From the NCBI GenBank assembly GCA_963677345.2, contig CAXXLC010000012.1, forward strand, positions 124,001 to 188,000: a DNA stretch of 64,000 nt, written 5' to 3'. Position numbers and translations under genes: made by a program. This stretch comes from Saccharicrinis sp963677345 (GTDB lineage Bacteria > Bacteroidota > Bacteroidia > Bacteroidales > Marinilabiliaceae). Position 1 is the first letter of the stretch, and every line of letters starts with the position of its first letter. Of this stretch, positions 55,760-64,000 are shown in pieces. The notes beneath the pieces are model-generated. The model was not told the DNA's origin. It saw only the letters and a list, made by a program, of their open reading frames with translations, and made no database searches.

Positions 55760-56771
55760 ATGATTTTAGTAACCGGAGGAACAGGATTAGTTGGGGCACA
55801 TCTTATTTACCATTTAATAAAAGAAGGCAAGTGTGTTCGTGCCTTGAAGCGTGAATCATCAGATATTCAAAAAACAAGGTTTGTATTTGAATTTTATGGG
55901 AATAATAGCACTGCACTTTTTGAAAAGATACAATGGGTGGATGGTGATTTATTGGATTATGAATCATTGGAGAGTGCTTTAGAGGGTGTAAGTGAAGTTT
56001 TTCATACGGGAGCCCTGGTTTCTTTTAATCCTTCTTTAAAAGACGAAATGCTCAGTGTAAATGAAGACGGGACGGCTAACCTTGTAAATATTTGTATTGA
56101 TAAAAATATCAGACGATTTTGTTATATAAGTTCAGTCGCTACCTTAGGTAATTCAAAAAAATGGCGAAGTTAATGATGAGATGTCGTATTGGCAAGGAGG
56201 GAGAAATCATTCGGCATACAGTATTAGTAAGTACAGGGCTGAAATGCAGGTGTGGAGGGCTACAAAAGAGGGTCTTGATGCGGTAATAGTAAATCCATCT
56301 GTTATTATTGGCCCTGGAGATTGGAATGCAGGTAGTTCTAAAATTGTAAAAACCATTCATCAAGGATTGAAGTTTTATACAACAGGCGGTACGGGTTTTG
56401 TTGATGTTCGTGATGTAGTGGAGGCACTTATTCTGTTATCTGCTAAAAATATTGTAAATAAACGTTTTGTTATTAATGGTGCAAATGTATCTTATCAATC
56501 TCTTTTTTCTAAGTTCGCTAAAGCTTTAATGGTAAAAGAACCTTTTATTGAGGCGGGTAAAAAATTAACCGGATTGGCCTGGCGATTTGAAAAGCTAAAA
56601 TATTTAATGTTTGGCTTAGAGCCATTAATCACTAAAGATTCTGCTCGTACATCATTAAAAACAACCCATTATTCAGGAAAACTGATCACGGAAACAACAG
56701 GCTTTAAATACAGATCTATAGATGATACAATCCATGAAACAGCTTCCTTTTATTTGAAAACTAACTCTTGA
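55760..56771 (+). CDS. NAD-dependent epimerase/dehydratase (one frameshift)
   Basis: The N-terminal part has the Rossmann glycine motif VTGGTGLVGAHLIYHL and continues to YISSVATLGNSKKW, where an A7 run (56155-56161) shifts the frame. Removing one A gives NSKNGEVNDEMSYWQGGRNHSAYSISKYRAEM, which contains the catalytic YSISK (Tyr-x3-Lys). The combined protein is about 336 residues, normal for the extended SDR family. VNPSVIIGPGDW is another signature. The single-base break in a homopolymer is probably a sequence error. Substrate unknown. Confidence 0.87.
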
Positions 56772-57345
56772 TTTTTGACACTCCTCCCGAAACAATAAAT
56801 TTCATTACATCAGCAGAGTTGGCCTCAATTTGAGTAATGTTTTTTTCTGGAATTAGATACAACTCACCAAGCATACCATAAGAACTGGGAAAATATACAC
56901 CAACCATATCTTTTAATCCTATATCTTCAAGCGAAGCAGAGGTAATAAAGCCTAAACGGTTTAATGTTCCATATTCATCCATTTTAACCATCACAGGAGT
57001 GTTGAATTTCTTTTCTCCTCCCACAAAAGCTGACATCAGGTCTTTTACCGAACTGTAAATCATTTTAACAAGAGGTGCTTTTTTCATGAGCTTGTCATAA
57101 GCCTCTGAAATGGGAGAGGAAATCAATTTTTGTCCAATAAAGCCTACCAGTGTAATTAAAACCAAAATAAGCACCAGTCCTAATCCCGGGAAGTTATATT
57201 GAGCAAGAAATCCTTTATGAAAAAACTCTCTGTCCATTATTAAGCCATCTGTCCATATAATAGCCACAGCAATCACATAAATAGTAACAGCCAGGGGTAC
57301 CACATATAATAATCCCTGGAAGAAAAATCGCATTAACTTCTTCAT
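56761..57345 (-). CDS. DUF502 membrane protein
   Basis: This 194-residue protein has two membrane helices (FFQGLLYVVPLAVTIYVIAVAI and GLGLVLILVLITLVGFIGQKL). The family's cytoplasmic segment follows: PLVKMIYSSVKDLMSAFVGGEKKFNTPVMV and GVYFPSSYGMLGELYLIP. Function unknown; the family occurs widely. Its start codon overlaps the end of the YjbR gene (TCATGA), so translation is probably coupled. Confidence 0.88.
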   Translation of the reverse strand: MKKLMRFFFQGLLYVVPLAVTIYVIAVAIIWTDGLIMDREFFHKGFLAQYNFPGLGLVLILVLITLVGFIGQKLISSPISEAYDKLMKKAPLVKMIYSSVKDLMSAFVGGEKKFNTPVMVKMDEYGTLNRLGFITSASLEDIGLKDMVGVYFPSSYGMLGELYLIPEKNITQIEANSADVMKFIVSGGVSKIKS

Positions 57346-57693
57346 GATAATAGGTTTTCTTTTTGTTTCTTAGTTAGTTTTGAAACTACCAGATCGTAAG
57401 AATGATCTATCAGTTCCTTAATCAGATCAGTTTTTAGGCTTCCATCTATTTCAATGGTATTCCAATGTTGTTTTGTTCATATGCCATCCTGGTTTGATAG
57501 CTTCAAACTCTTCTCGTAAACAAATCGCTTTTTCCGGATCGCATTTAAGGTTTAATTTTAAGTCTCCATCTAAGTTCGTTAAAGCATACATCTTATTCGC
57601 TACCTTAAAAACAAGAGTAACTTCATCAAACGGAAATTCTTCTTTAGTGCCTTTTTTGCTCAAACAATATTCTCTGATCTCTTCAATATTCAT
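57342..57693 (-). CDS. MmcQ/YjbR family DNA-binding protein (one frameshift)
   Basis: Reading from 57693 gives MNIEEIREYCLSKKGTKEEFPFD, FKVANKMYALTNLDG and KPGWHMNKTT, the typical YjbR fold, then a premature stop at 57451. An extra base at about 57464 explains it. Without it the protein continues WNTIEIDGSLKTDLIKELID ... KKQKENLLS, about 117 residues, ending at 57342 where the stop overlaps the DUF502 start. This is the normal family length, so the gene is most likely intact in the organism. Exact function unknown. Confidence 0.8.
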
Positions 57694-57737
57694 TTGTCGT
57701 TAGCTTGATGTAACTATGGTCAAAAGTACTATTATAT

Positions 57738-58103
57738 TCAATTCATAGGAGGATAAAACGCTTCTTCTATATGTTCAACTTTCCAGTGATTCCCTTTTTT
57801 TATGACAGATATTACATCAAAACGTACTTCTAAATCTATATCATTCATTAAAATGTAGGCTTCGGCAGCATCAACAAGGAGTCTGATTTTTTTATTGGTA
57901 ATGGCTTCTTTAGGATGTTCCCAGTTTTCAGTGCTCCGGGTTTTAATTTCTGCAATGATAAGTGTATCATCTTTTGTGGCTATTAAATCTATTTCTTTAT
58001 GATGGTAAATCCAGTTTTGTTCCAGGATTATGTATCCATTCGAAAGTAAATAATCGGCAGCATATTTTTCTCCTGCCTTACCCAGCGTGTTGTGTTCAGC
58101 CAT
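57738..58103 (-). CDS. YraN family (UPF0102) endonuclease-like protein
   Basis: This 121-residue protein shows the YraN restriction-endonuclease-like core: LGKAGEKYAADYLLSNGYIILEQNW, HHKEIDLIATKDDTLIIAEIKTRS (D and ExK metal motif), AEAYILMNDIDLEVRFDVISV. It has been linked to Holliday-junction or DNA processing but is not firmly characterised. It precedes YjbR on the same strand. Confidence 0.92.
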   Translation of the reverse strand: MAEHNTLGKAGEKYAADYLLSNGYIILEQNWIYHHKEIDLIATKDDTLIIAEIKTRSTENWEHPKEAITNKKIRLLVDAAEAYILMNDIDLEVRFDVISVIKKGNHWKVEHIEEAFYPPMN

Positions 58104-58123
58104 TTTTATTTTAAATATACTAT

Positions 58124-59026
58124 TTAAATTGAGATTAAACTAGTCTGATCTGTTTGCACGTTTAGTTCAACTTTATCACCTAAAATCAGAGGGAAGTTTG
58201 TTTCAATATGCCCTGATGGGAAATTAAAGGCTACCGGAAAGTCATAATCTTCAATACTTTTATAGATTATTTCTTCTATAGACTCTCCAAAAGGTGTTTC
58301 ATTGTCTTTCATATCGGTAAACTGACCTACAATTAAGCCGTTTAATTTTTCAAGAACTCCTCCCAGTTTTAAATTATACATAACTCTATCTAAATGATAT
58401 AAATACTCTGATAAATCTTCAATAAATAATATCTTCCCTGTTGTATCAATATCAAATTTAGTTCCACGTAATGCGTGTATAAGAGATAAATTTCCTCCAA
58501 CAAGTTCTCCTGATGTTTTTCCTAACCTGTTAAAGGGGAAGGGGTTAATGATGTATTCTGGTGATTCGCCTTCTAAAAATGAAATGAGTACGTCAATATC
58601 AATTCCTGTATTGGTATAATTTAAAAAGCTCCTGCACATGGGGCCATGGATACTGGCAATTCCTTGTTTTTGAATTGCGGCATGCAGTACTGTTATATCG
58701 CTAAATCCAATGACCCATTTTGGCCTGGCTTTAAACTGTGTAAAATCTATCTGATCTATGATTCTGATAACTCCATAACCACCACGTGTGCAGAGTATGG
58801 CTTTTACCTCATTGTCATTTAACATGGCTTGTAAGTCATCTCTACGATTAAAATCTGTAGAAGAAAAGTTAAAATGATGATCATGGATATGGGGAGCCAA
58901 CTTAACCTTGTAGCCAAAACTTTCAATTCGGGTAATGGCTTGTTTTATAATGTTTTTGTCTATTCGTCCGGCGGGGGCAACGATGCCAATAATATCGCCC
59001 TTATTTAATTTAGATGGGTATATCAT
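58124..59026 (-). CDS. S66 family LD-carboxypeptidase
   Basis: This is a 300-residue muramoyltetrapeptide carboxypeptidase-like protein. The Ser-Glu-His triad is complete: Ser109 in IGFSDITVLH, Glu203 in LFIEDLSEYLY and His273 in PSGHIETNFPL, matching spacing in Pseudomonas LdcA. RGGYGVIRIID precedes the Ser. It trims the terminal D-Ala from murein tetrapeptides during recycling. No signal peptide, so cytoplasmic. It is followed by yraN, 20 bp on. Confidence 0.93.
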   Translation of the reverse strand: MIYPSKLNKGDIIGIVAPAGRIDKNIIKQAITRIESFGYKVKLAPHIHDHHFNFSSTDFNRRDDLQAMLNDNEVKAILCTRGGYGVIRIIDQIDFTQFKARPKWVIGFSDITVLHAAIQKQGIASIHGPMCRSFLNYTNTGIDIDVLISFLEGESPEYIINPFPFNRLGKTSGELVGGNLSLIHALRGTKFDIDTTGKILFIEDLSEYLYHLDRVMYNLKLGGVLEKLNGLIVGQFTDMKDNETPFGESIEEIIYKSIEDYDFPVAFNFPSGHIETNFPLILGDKVELNVQTDQTSLISI

Positions 59027-59034
59027 GTGTCAGG

Positions 59035-61279
59035 TTATTGTTTTAACAACAATTTATTAATAAATTTCTTATTCCCTGTTTCTGTAGAAATAATATATAA
59101 TCCTTCCGGTAAGTTGCTTAGGTCAATGGTGATTTTATCCATACCACTATAATATTTAGTTTTCATTAATTCGCCGGTTACTGAATATACGTTAATTTCA
59201 ACCTTATTGTAAACTTTGTTGAGCTCACAGGTTACTATTCCTGTTGATGGATTAGGGTAAATTGATAGCTTGGGACTGTTCAAATTATCAATAATATCTA
59301 AAGTGTTATCTGGATCAAAGACTAAGACAGCTCCACCATTTGCCCACAAATCAATATCAATACTATTGTTTTCAATTGTGCCTGATTGTTCTAGTGTACT
59401 AATTGTTGATACCTGCTTATTAATAGTATTTGTTTTTTTATCTGTATATATGGTAACAGCATAATCAATGCTGTTATCTAAAAAATCTAATGGAATACTA
59501 ACGGTTCTGGCGTTATGATTAGATATTGTCGATATATACCATTTTTCATCCTTTTCCCTGGCAATAGCTGCATATTCTCCCATTTTTGAAGTCAGAACTT
59601 TACTTTGATCCCAAACTGTAGGCAGGTAGCCAAATAGTTCTGTTTCTACAGGGGGTAGTGTAAATTCCTGGTGCGCCACCCCAAAAGATATGCTGAAGCG
59701 GACTATAAAACATTACGCTTAAAGCCAGCTGATGCCCCCGGGTAGTATTAAGGTAAGGTGGAATGGTGTAATTTGGATCATTTCCTATGTAGCGAATGGT
59801 ATAGTCACCAGCACCGGTCAGAAATCTGGTAAATGGAAGTAGGGTAGTATGGTCGCCTGTGTTATTTATGTATTCATTACCTCTTATTCCTTCTGTTGTT
59901 AAAAGATTTGGGTATTTAAAGATCATTCCTGTAGGTCTCATGTTATCATGCACATTTACTACCATTTGTCTCTCAGCAGCCATTTGGATAATTTTATATA
60001 TTTGTTTATTGCCTGAAGAAGAATAGGCATCCATGAATCCCAGTTTAATTCCTTTGATGTGCCAGGATTTGTATAGGTCTAACATTTTTTGGTTGTTGTA
60101 TAAATCCCAACCTACTTTGTTAATATATAAAATAACTCCGATGCCATTGTCGGCAGCATATGAGGTAACTTCTGTCATGTTCAGGCCGTCAACAACATCC
60201 ATAGGGTCGGAGTCGGGATCGCGTTCTTTACTTTGACCATAGCCTAAACCATACCATCCGGCATCAAACATCATATATTTAAAATGATATTTTGCACAAA
60301 AGTCAACAGCATCTTTACCTCCCTGAGTTGAAATATCCAGACATCTGAACACTTTGCCAGGTTGAACCCAATCCCATTGATCTGGATCAAAATTATTACT
60401 GTAAGTTAAACCATATATAAAATCTTTATTTCTGTATAAATCATTTATGTTATCACCAATAACAATAAGTCTCCAGGGCAGGTAAAATGGTGCTACCATT
60501 GAATTGTTTGTTGCAAGCAAAGTTGTTTGCAAATTATTATTTCCTGATCCTGTAATCTTAGCTCTGGCATAATTATCGTTACCTGCCTCATTGATGCATA
60601 AGCTGTTGTTGTTACCAATTAAGGTTAAAGGGATCAAAGAAGAAAAGCTTGAGGTTGTGGACCGGGCAGTATAGCCTTGTTCATTGCTTGATTCTACATA
60701 AGTTGTGTATGTATTTGATAGTTTAAATTGTATTTGATCATTGTCTACATTAATATTTGAAGTATTGTCCTCTGTGAAATACACTCTGAATGCGATCCCT
60801 TCATTATAAGCTCTGAATATTACGTCGAATGCAATGTTGTATTGGTTTGAGCAATGTAGTATTAATTCATTGTAATTATTACGAACAGTTGTGTTCTCTC
60901 CAAATAGTAAATCAATTGTTTGATCTTTTGAATCTACATTTATGCTACTGATTTTTATTCCGTCAGTTAAATTTCCTTCGGTAATTATATAGTTGAGTAT
61001 TGATTGTGAGATAATTTCATTGCTATTCTTGCTTAGATTGTAAGTGATGTAATCTGTTGAAAGATTTACTAAAATCTGAATATTCTCATCAGGTGAAAGC
61101 AAAGAGTAATTTTCCTGTGTTATTTGTGATGATTTTAAAGAAGCCTCTACGAAAGTGGGAGCCTGGGGTATTGTATCAACATAATATCTTTGACTTCTAT
61201 TATTAATGGATTGAGCAGAAATATTAAAAGAAATCAACCATGATAAAAAAGCAATGGTCAGAAATAAATTTTTCATCAA
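59035..61279 (-). CDS. GH97 glycoside hydrolase with T9SS tail (one frameshift)
   Basis: A signal peptide (LFLTIAFLSWLISFNISAQ) is followed by the GH97 N-terminal beta-sandwich (about 45-290) and the (beta/alpha)8 barrel. Asp417 in IKLGFMDAYSS and Glu463 in LLTTEGIRGNEY fit the nucleophile and acid/base of the retaining GH97 subgroup (Asp415/Glu470 in Bacteroides BtGH97b). The frame breaks near 59679-59686 (a CCCCAAAA run on the plus strand). After it, QEFTLPPVETELFGYLPTVWDQSKVL continues the GH97 C-terminus, then a T9SS type A sorting domain (LNSPKLSIYPNPSTG ... GNKKFINKLLLKQ). Retaining GH97 enzymes act on alpha-galactosides or beta-L-arabinopyranosides, compatible with plant glycans. Total about 745 residues. 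Confidence 0.88.
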
Positions 61280-61375
61280 TTTGGGTTTATTGTGTTAAAA
61301 AAAATCAAAAATAGAGAATATATTCAACTAAAAAATGGTTTTGATTAAAAAGTAATTTTATAAAAGCATTTTCCT

Positions 61376-61383
61376 TATCTTTG
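61376..61383 (+). promoter_or_regulatory. -7 promoter element of metG
   Basis: TATCTTTG matches TAnnTTTG and lies 84 bp before the chosen ATG at 61467. A good -33 TTTG is not seen. Confidence 0.45.
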
Positions 61384-61466
61384 CGCAAATACCAGAATTA
61401 TATTTTGTAATCCGGGCTTTTTTTGGTCGGATTTTGTTTTTATCATGTGTTAATTATATAGTACAA

Positions 61467-63504
61467 ATGGATAATTTTAAAAGAACACTAGTTACTACCG
61501 CTCTCCCTTATGCCAATGGACCAGTTCATATAGGTCACCTTGCAGGTGTTTATGTTCCGGCAGATATTTATGTTAGATATCTGAGAATGAAAGGTGAGGA
61601 TGTGTTGTTAATTGGGGGGTCTGATGAACATGGTGTTCCTATTACATTAAAGGCAAAAAATGAAGGTGTTACACCTCAGGATATAGTAGATAGATATCAT
61701 GGAATTATTAAAAAATCCTTTGAGGAATTTGGAATTACATTTGATATTTATTCAAGAACAACAACTGAAACTCATTATAAAACAGCCTCAGATTTCTTTA
61801 AAACCTTATATGAAAAAGGGGAATTTATCGAAAAAGAGTCTGATCAATATTACGATGACGAAGCTAAACAGTTTTTAGCAGATAGATACATTACCGGAAC
61901 TTGTCCGCATTGTGGTAACGATGGCGCTTATGGTGATCAATGTGAGAGTTGTGGTACGTCATTAAATGCTACAGATCTTAAAAATCCCGTTTCTGTAATT
62001 TCAGGAAGTGTACCGGTGATTAAAAAAACAAAGCACTGGTATTTACCTTTAGATAAGCATGAACCATTTTTAAAGAAATGGATTTTAGAAGATCATAAAG
62101 AGTGGAAAGCGAATGTTTATGGTCAGTGTAAATCATGGATTGATCAAGGTCTGCAACCACGTGCCGTTAGTCGTGATTTGGATTGGGGTGTGCCTGTGCC
62201 GGTTGAAGGTGCAGATGGAAAAGTACTGTACGTGTGGTTTGATGCGCCTATAGGATATATCTCGGCAACAAAAGAGCTGACTCCTGAGTGGGAAACATAT
62301 TGGAAGGACAAAGAAACCAGATTGTTGCATTTTATTGGTAAGGATAATATTGTTTTTCACTGTATTGTTTTTCCTTCTATGTTAAAAGCTGAAGGTTCAT
62401 ATAATCTCCCTGAGAATGTTCCTGCTAATGAGTTTTTAAATCTGGAAGGTGATAAGATTTCTACATCAAGAAACTGGGCAGTATGGTTGCATGAATACCT
62501 TGAGGAGTTTAAAGATCAGCAGGATGTGCTTCGTTACGTTTTGGCAGCAAATGCTCCTGAAACAAAAGATAATGACTTTACCTGGAAGGACTTTCAGGCT
62601 CGAAATAATAATGAGTTAGTAGCTATTTTAGGAAACTTTGTGAATCGGGCAATAGTTTTAACTCATAAGTATTATGATGGCAAAACCCCAGAAATGGGTA
62701 GTGTAGTAGATGATTTTGATAAGCAAACTTTGGATGAAATTGCTGTAATTGTAAATCGTGTACAGACTAGTCTGGATAGTTTCCGTTTCCGCGAAGCTAT
62801 TAAAGAAATGATGAACTTGGCCCGTCTTGGAAATAAATATCTGGCAGATACAGAACCTTGGAAGTTGATTAAAACCGATGAGGAAAGAGTAAAAACTATT
62901 ATGAATATTGCATTGCAGATTACTGCGAATTTGGCCGTTTTAATGGAGCCATTTATTCCTTTTAGTGCTGTAAAAATTGCAGGATATGTTAAATATTTCA
63001 GGTTTAAACTGGTCAGATTTAGGAAGAACGGATTTATTGCAGCCAGGTCATGTAGTTAGTAAACCTGAGTTGTTGTTTGCTAAAATCGAAGATGAAACCA
63101 TTCAGCAGCAATTGGATAAATTGGAGGCTACTAAAACGGCTAACGAAGCAGCAAGTAAAAAAGTAGCTCCGGCAAAAGATAATATATCATTTGATGATTT
63201 TACTAAAATGGATATCCGTATAGGAACTATTTTAGAGGCTGAAAAAGTGGCTAAAACGAAAAAGCTTTTAAAGCTATTGATTGACACTGGTATTGATAAA
63301 AGAACTGTAGTTTCAGGCATTGCCGAATATTATCAGCCGGAAGATATTATTGGAAAGCAGGTGAGTATATTGGTAAACCTTGCTCCACGAAAAATTAAAG
63401 GAATAGAATCTCAAGGTATGATTTTAATGGGAGAGGATGCTAACGGAGAATTAGTGTTTATTCAACCATCAAAAGAAATTAAACCGGGTTCTGAGGTTAG
63501 ATAA
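61467..63504 (+). CDS. metG: Methionine--tRNA ligase (one frameshift)
   Basis: The ATG at 61467 (MDNFKRTLVTTALPYANG) is preferred over an upstream TTG. HIGH (GPVHIGHLAG), the zinc knuckle CPHCGNDGAYGDQCESCG and the KMSKS equivalent KISTS (Lys330) are present. A C-terminal OB-fold tRNA-binding domain (MDIRIGTILEAEKVAKTKKLLKL) is encoded at the end. The frame is broken at an A5 run (62972-62976). Dropping one A gives SAVKLQDMLNISGLNWSDLG and a normal protein of about 678 residues. Since MetRS is essential and single-copy, a sequencing error is the best explanation. A second metG elsewhere cannot be excluded from this window. Confidence 0.93.
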
Positions 63505-63531
63505 AAAAAACAACAACATAAAACAAAAAAA

Positions 63532-63558
63532 GGCTGCTATATTTAGCAGCCTTTTTTT
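63532..63558. terminator. Bidirectional terminator between metG and the SPOR gene
   Basis: GGCTGCT (63532-63538) pairs with AGCAGCC (63545-63551), preceded by A7 and followed by T7. It serves the convergent genes. Confidence 0.9.
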
Positions 63559-63576
63559 GTTTTATCTGATTTGAAC

Positions 63577-64000
63577 TTAGTTCTTTGTAAATAACCAGGC
63601 AGAGCTGTATCCATTTACTCTTCGGTATTTATTTAATGCTAAAGTAGCATCTTCCTTACTTGTAAAAGCCTCCAATGACACTCTGTATCTTCCTTTTTCA
63701 CTGAAAAGAATTTCTGCAGATTGAATGCCTCTTTTGTTTAGTTTTTTAATGAAATCGTGAGCAGGTTTTGCGTATTTAAAACTTCCTCCAATGATAAAGT
63801 ATTTGTTTTCATTAATTACTAAAGTTCCATTTACTAAAGCGTTAGTTTCTTCATTCGTATTATTGCTTTGAATTGCTTCTTCAATAACATCGTTAGTTTC
63901 AATAATGGAAGCAGGTTGTATGGGTGTTTCCATTTGAGGAATCATATCAGAAAAAGAACTAAAATCCGGTGTATTTTCAATTGGGGGAGAAATAAAAGTT
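63577..64000 (-). CDS. SPOR-domain protein, 5' end outside the window
   Basis: The C-terminal 75 residues form a SPOR fold: KYFIIGGSFKYAKPAHDFIKKLNKRGI, SEKGRYRVSLEAFTSKEDATLALNKYR. Such domains bind denuded septal peptidoglycan. A low-complexity Asn/Glu/Thr linker precedes it. The frame stays open past the Met at 63945 to the window end (TFISPPIENTPDFSSFSD), so the true start lies beyond 64000. Confidence 0.85.
   Translation of the reverse strand, partial: TFISPPIENTPDFSSFSDMIPQMETPIQPASIIETNDVIEEAIQSNNTNEETNALVNGTLVINENKYFIIGGSFKYAKPAHDFIKKLNKRGIQSAEILFSEKGRYRVSLEAFTSKEDATLALNKYRRVNGYSSAWLFTKN

Overview
The window looks like the chromosome of an AT-rich Bacteroidota bacterium, probably Bacteroidales or Marinilabiliales-like. 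The evidence is a SusC/SusD pair, lipoprotein signals of Bacteroidota type, type IX secretion (T9SS) tails, TAnnTTTG-type -7 promoter elements, and DUF2723, DUF6427 and MmcQ/YjbR genes. The lineage below phylum is inference.

Layout. (1) 0.6-22.4 kb is a large plus-strand polysaccharide/glycoprotein utilisation locus: SusC, SusD, two decayed lipoprotein genes (fasciclin-like and DUF5007-like), a DUF1735/DUF4859 lipoprotein, a HEIGH metalloprotease-like lipoprotein with a DUF4859 tail, GH43, GH127, an S9 prolyl peptidase, a HEFSH metallopeptidase, a second DUF1680 (GH146-like) enzyme and an M24 Xaa-Pro peptidase. Two beta-L-arabinofuranosidase-type enzymes beside proline-directed peptidases suggest arabinosylated hydroxyproline-rich plant glycoproteins (extensins) as substrate. 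A Crp/Fnr regulator follows. (2) 23.2-25.2 kb holds an array of 41-42 bp tandem repeats abutting an ISAon1/ISL3-like insertion sequence. (3) 25.2-40.3 kb is core genome: tRNA-Gln, DUF2723, a polysaccharide deacetylase, purD, DUF6427, a carbamoyltransferase, tyrS, cvpA, a GH3-type protein, a deoxynucleoside kinase and tRNA-Leu(CAA). (4) 40.3-51.0 kb, just downstream of tRNA-Leu, is an accessory region. It carries a two-gene defence candidate (trypsin-like protease fused to a STAND NTPase, plus an MBL-fold hydrolase; type I AVAST-like), remnants of IS630 and IS110 elements, low-complexity heptamer repeats, and a structured RNA candidate (IS110 bridge RNA). (5) 51.1-54.5 kb is a second small pectin/arabinan cluster (GH43, PL1). 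(6) 54.6-64 kb is core genome: ribE, an OsmC-like protein, an epimerase, DUF502, YjbR, YraN, LD-carboxypeptidase, a GH97, metG and a SPOR-domain protein running off the end.

Quality note. Five or more genes, including the essential metG, are split by a single extra base, usually in a homopolymer. This is more likely residual sequencing/assembly error than biology. A denser patch of indels at 5.7-6.4 kb could be genuine gene decay.
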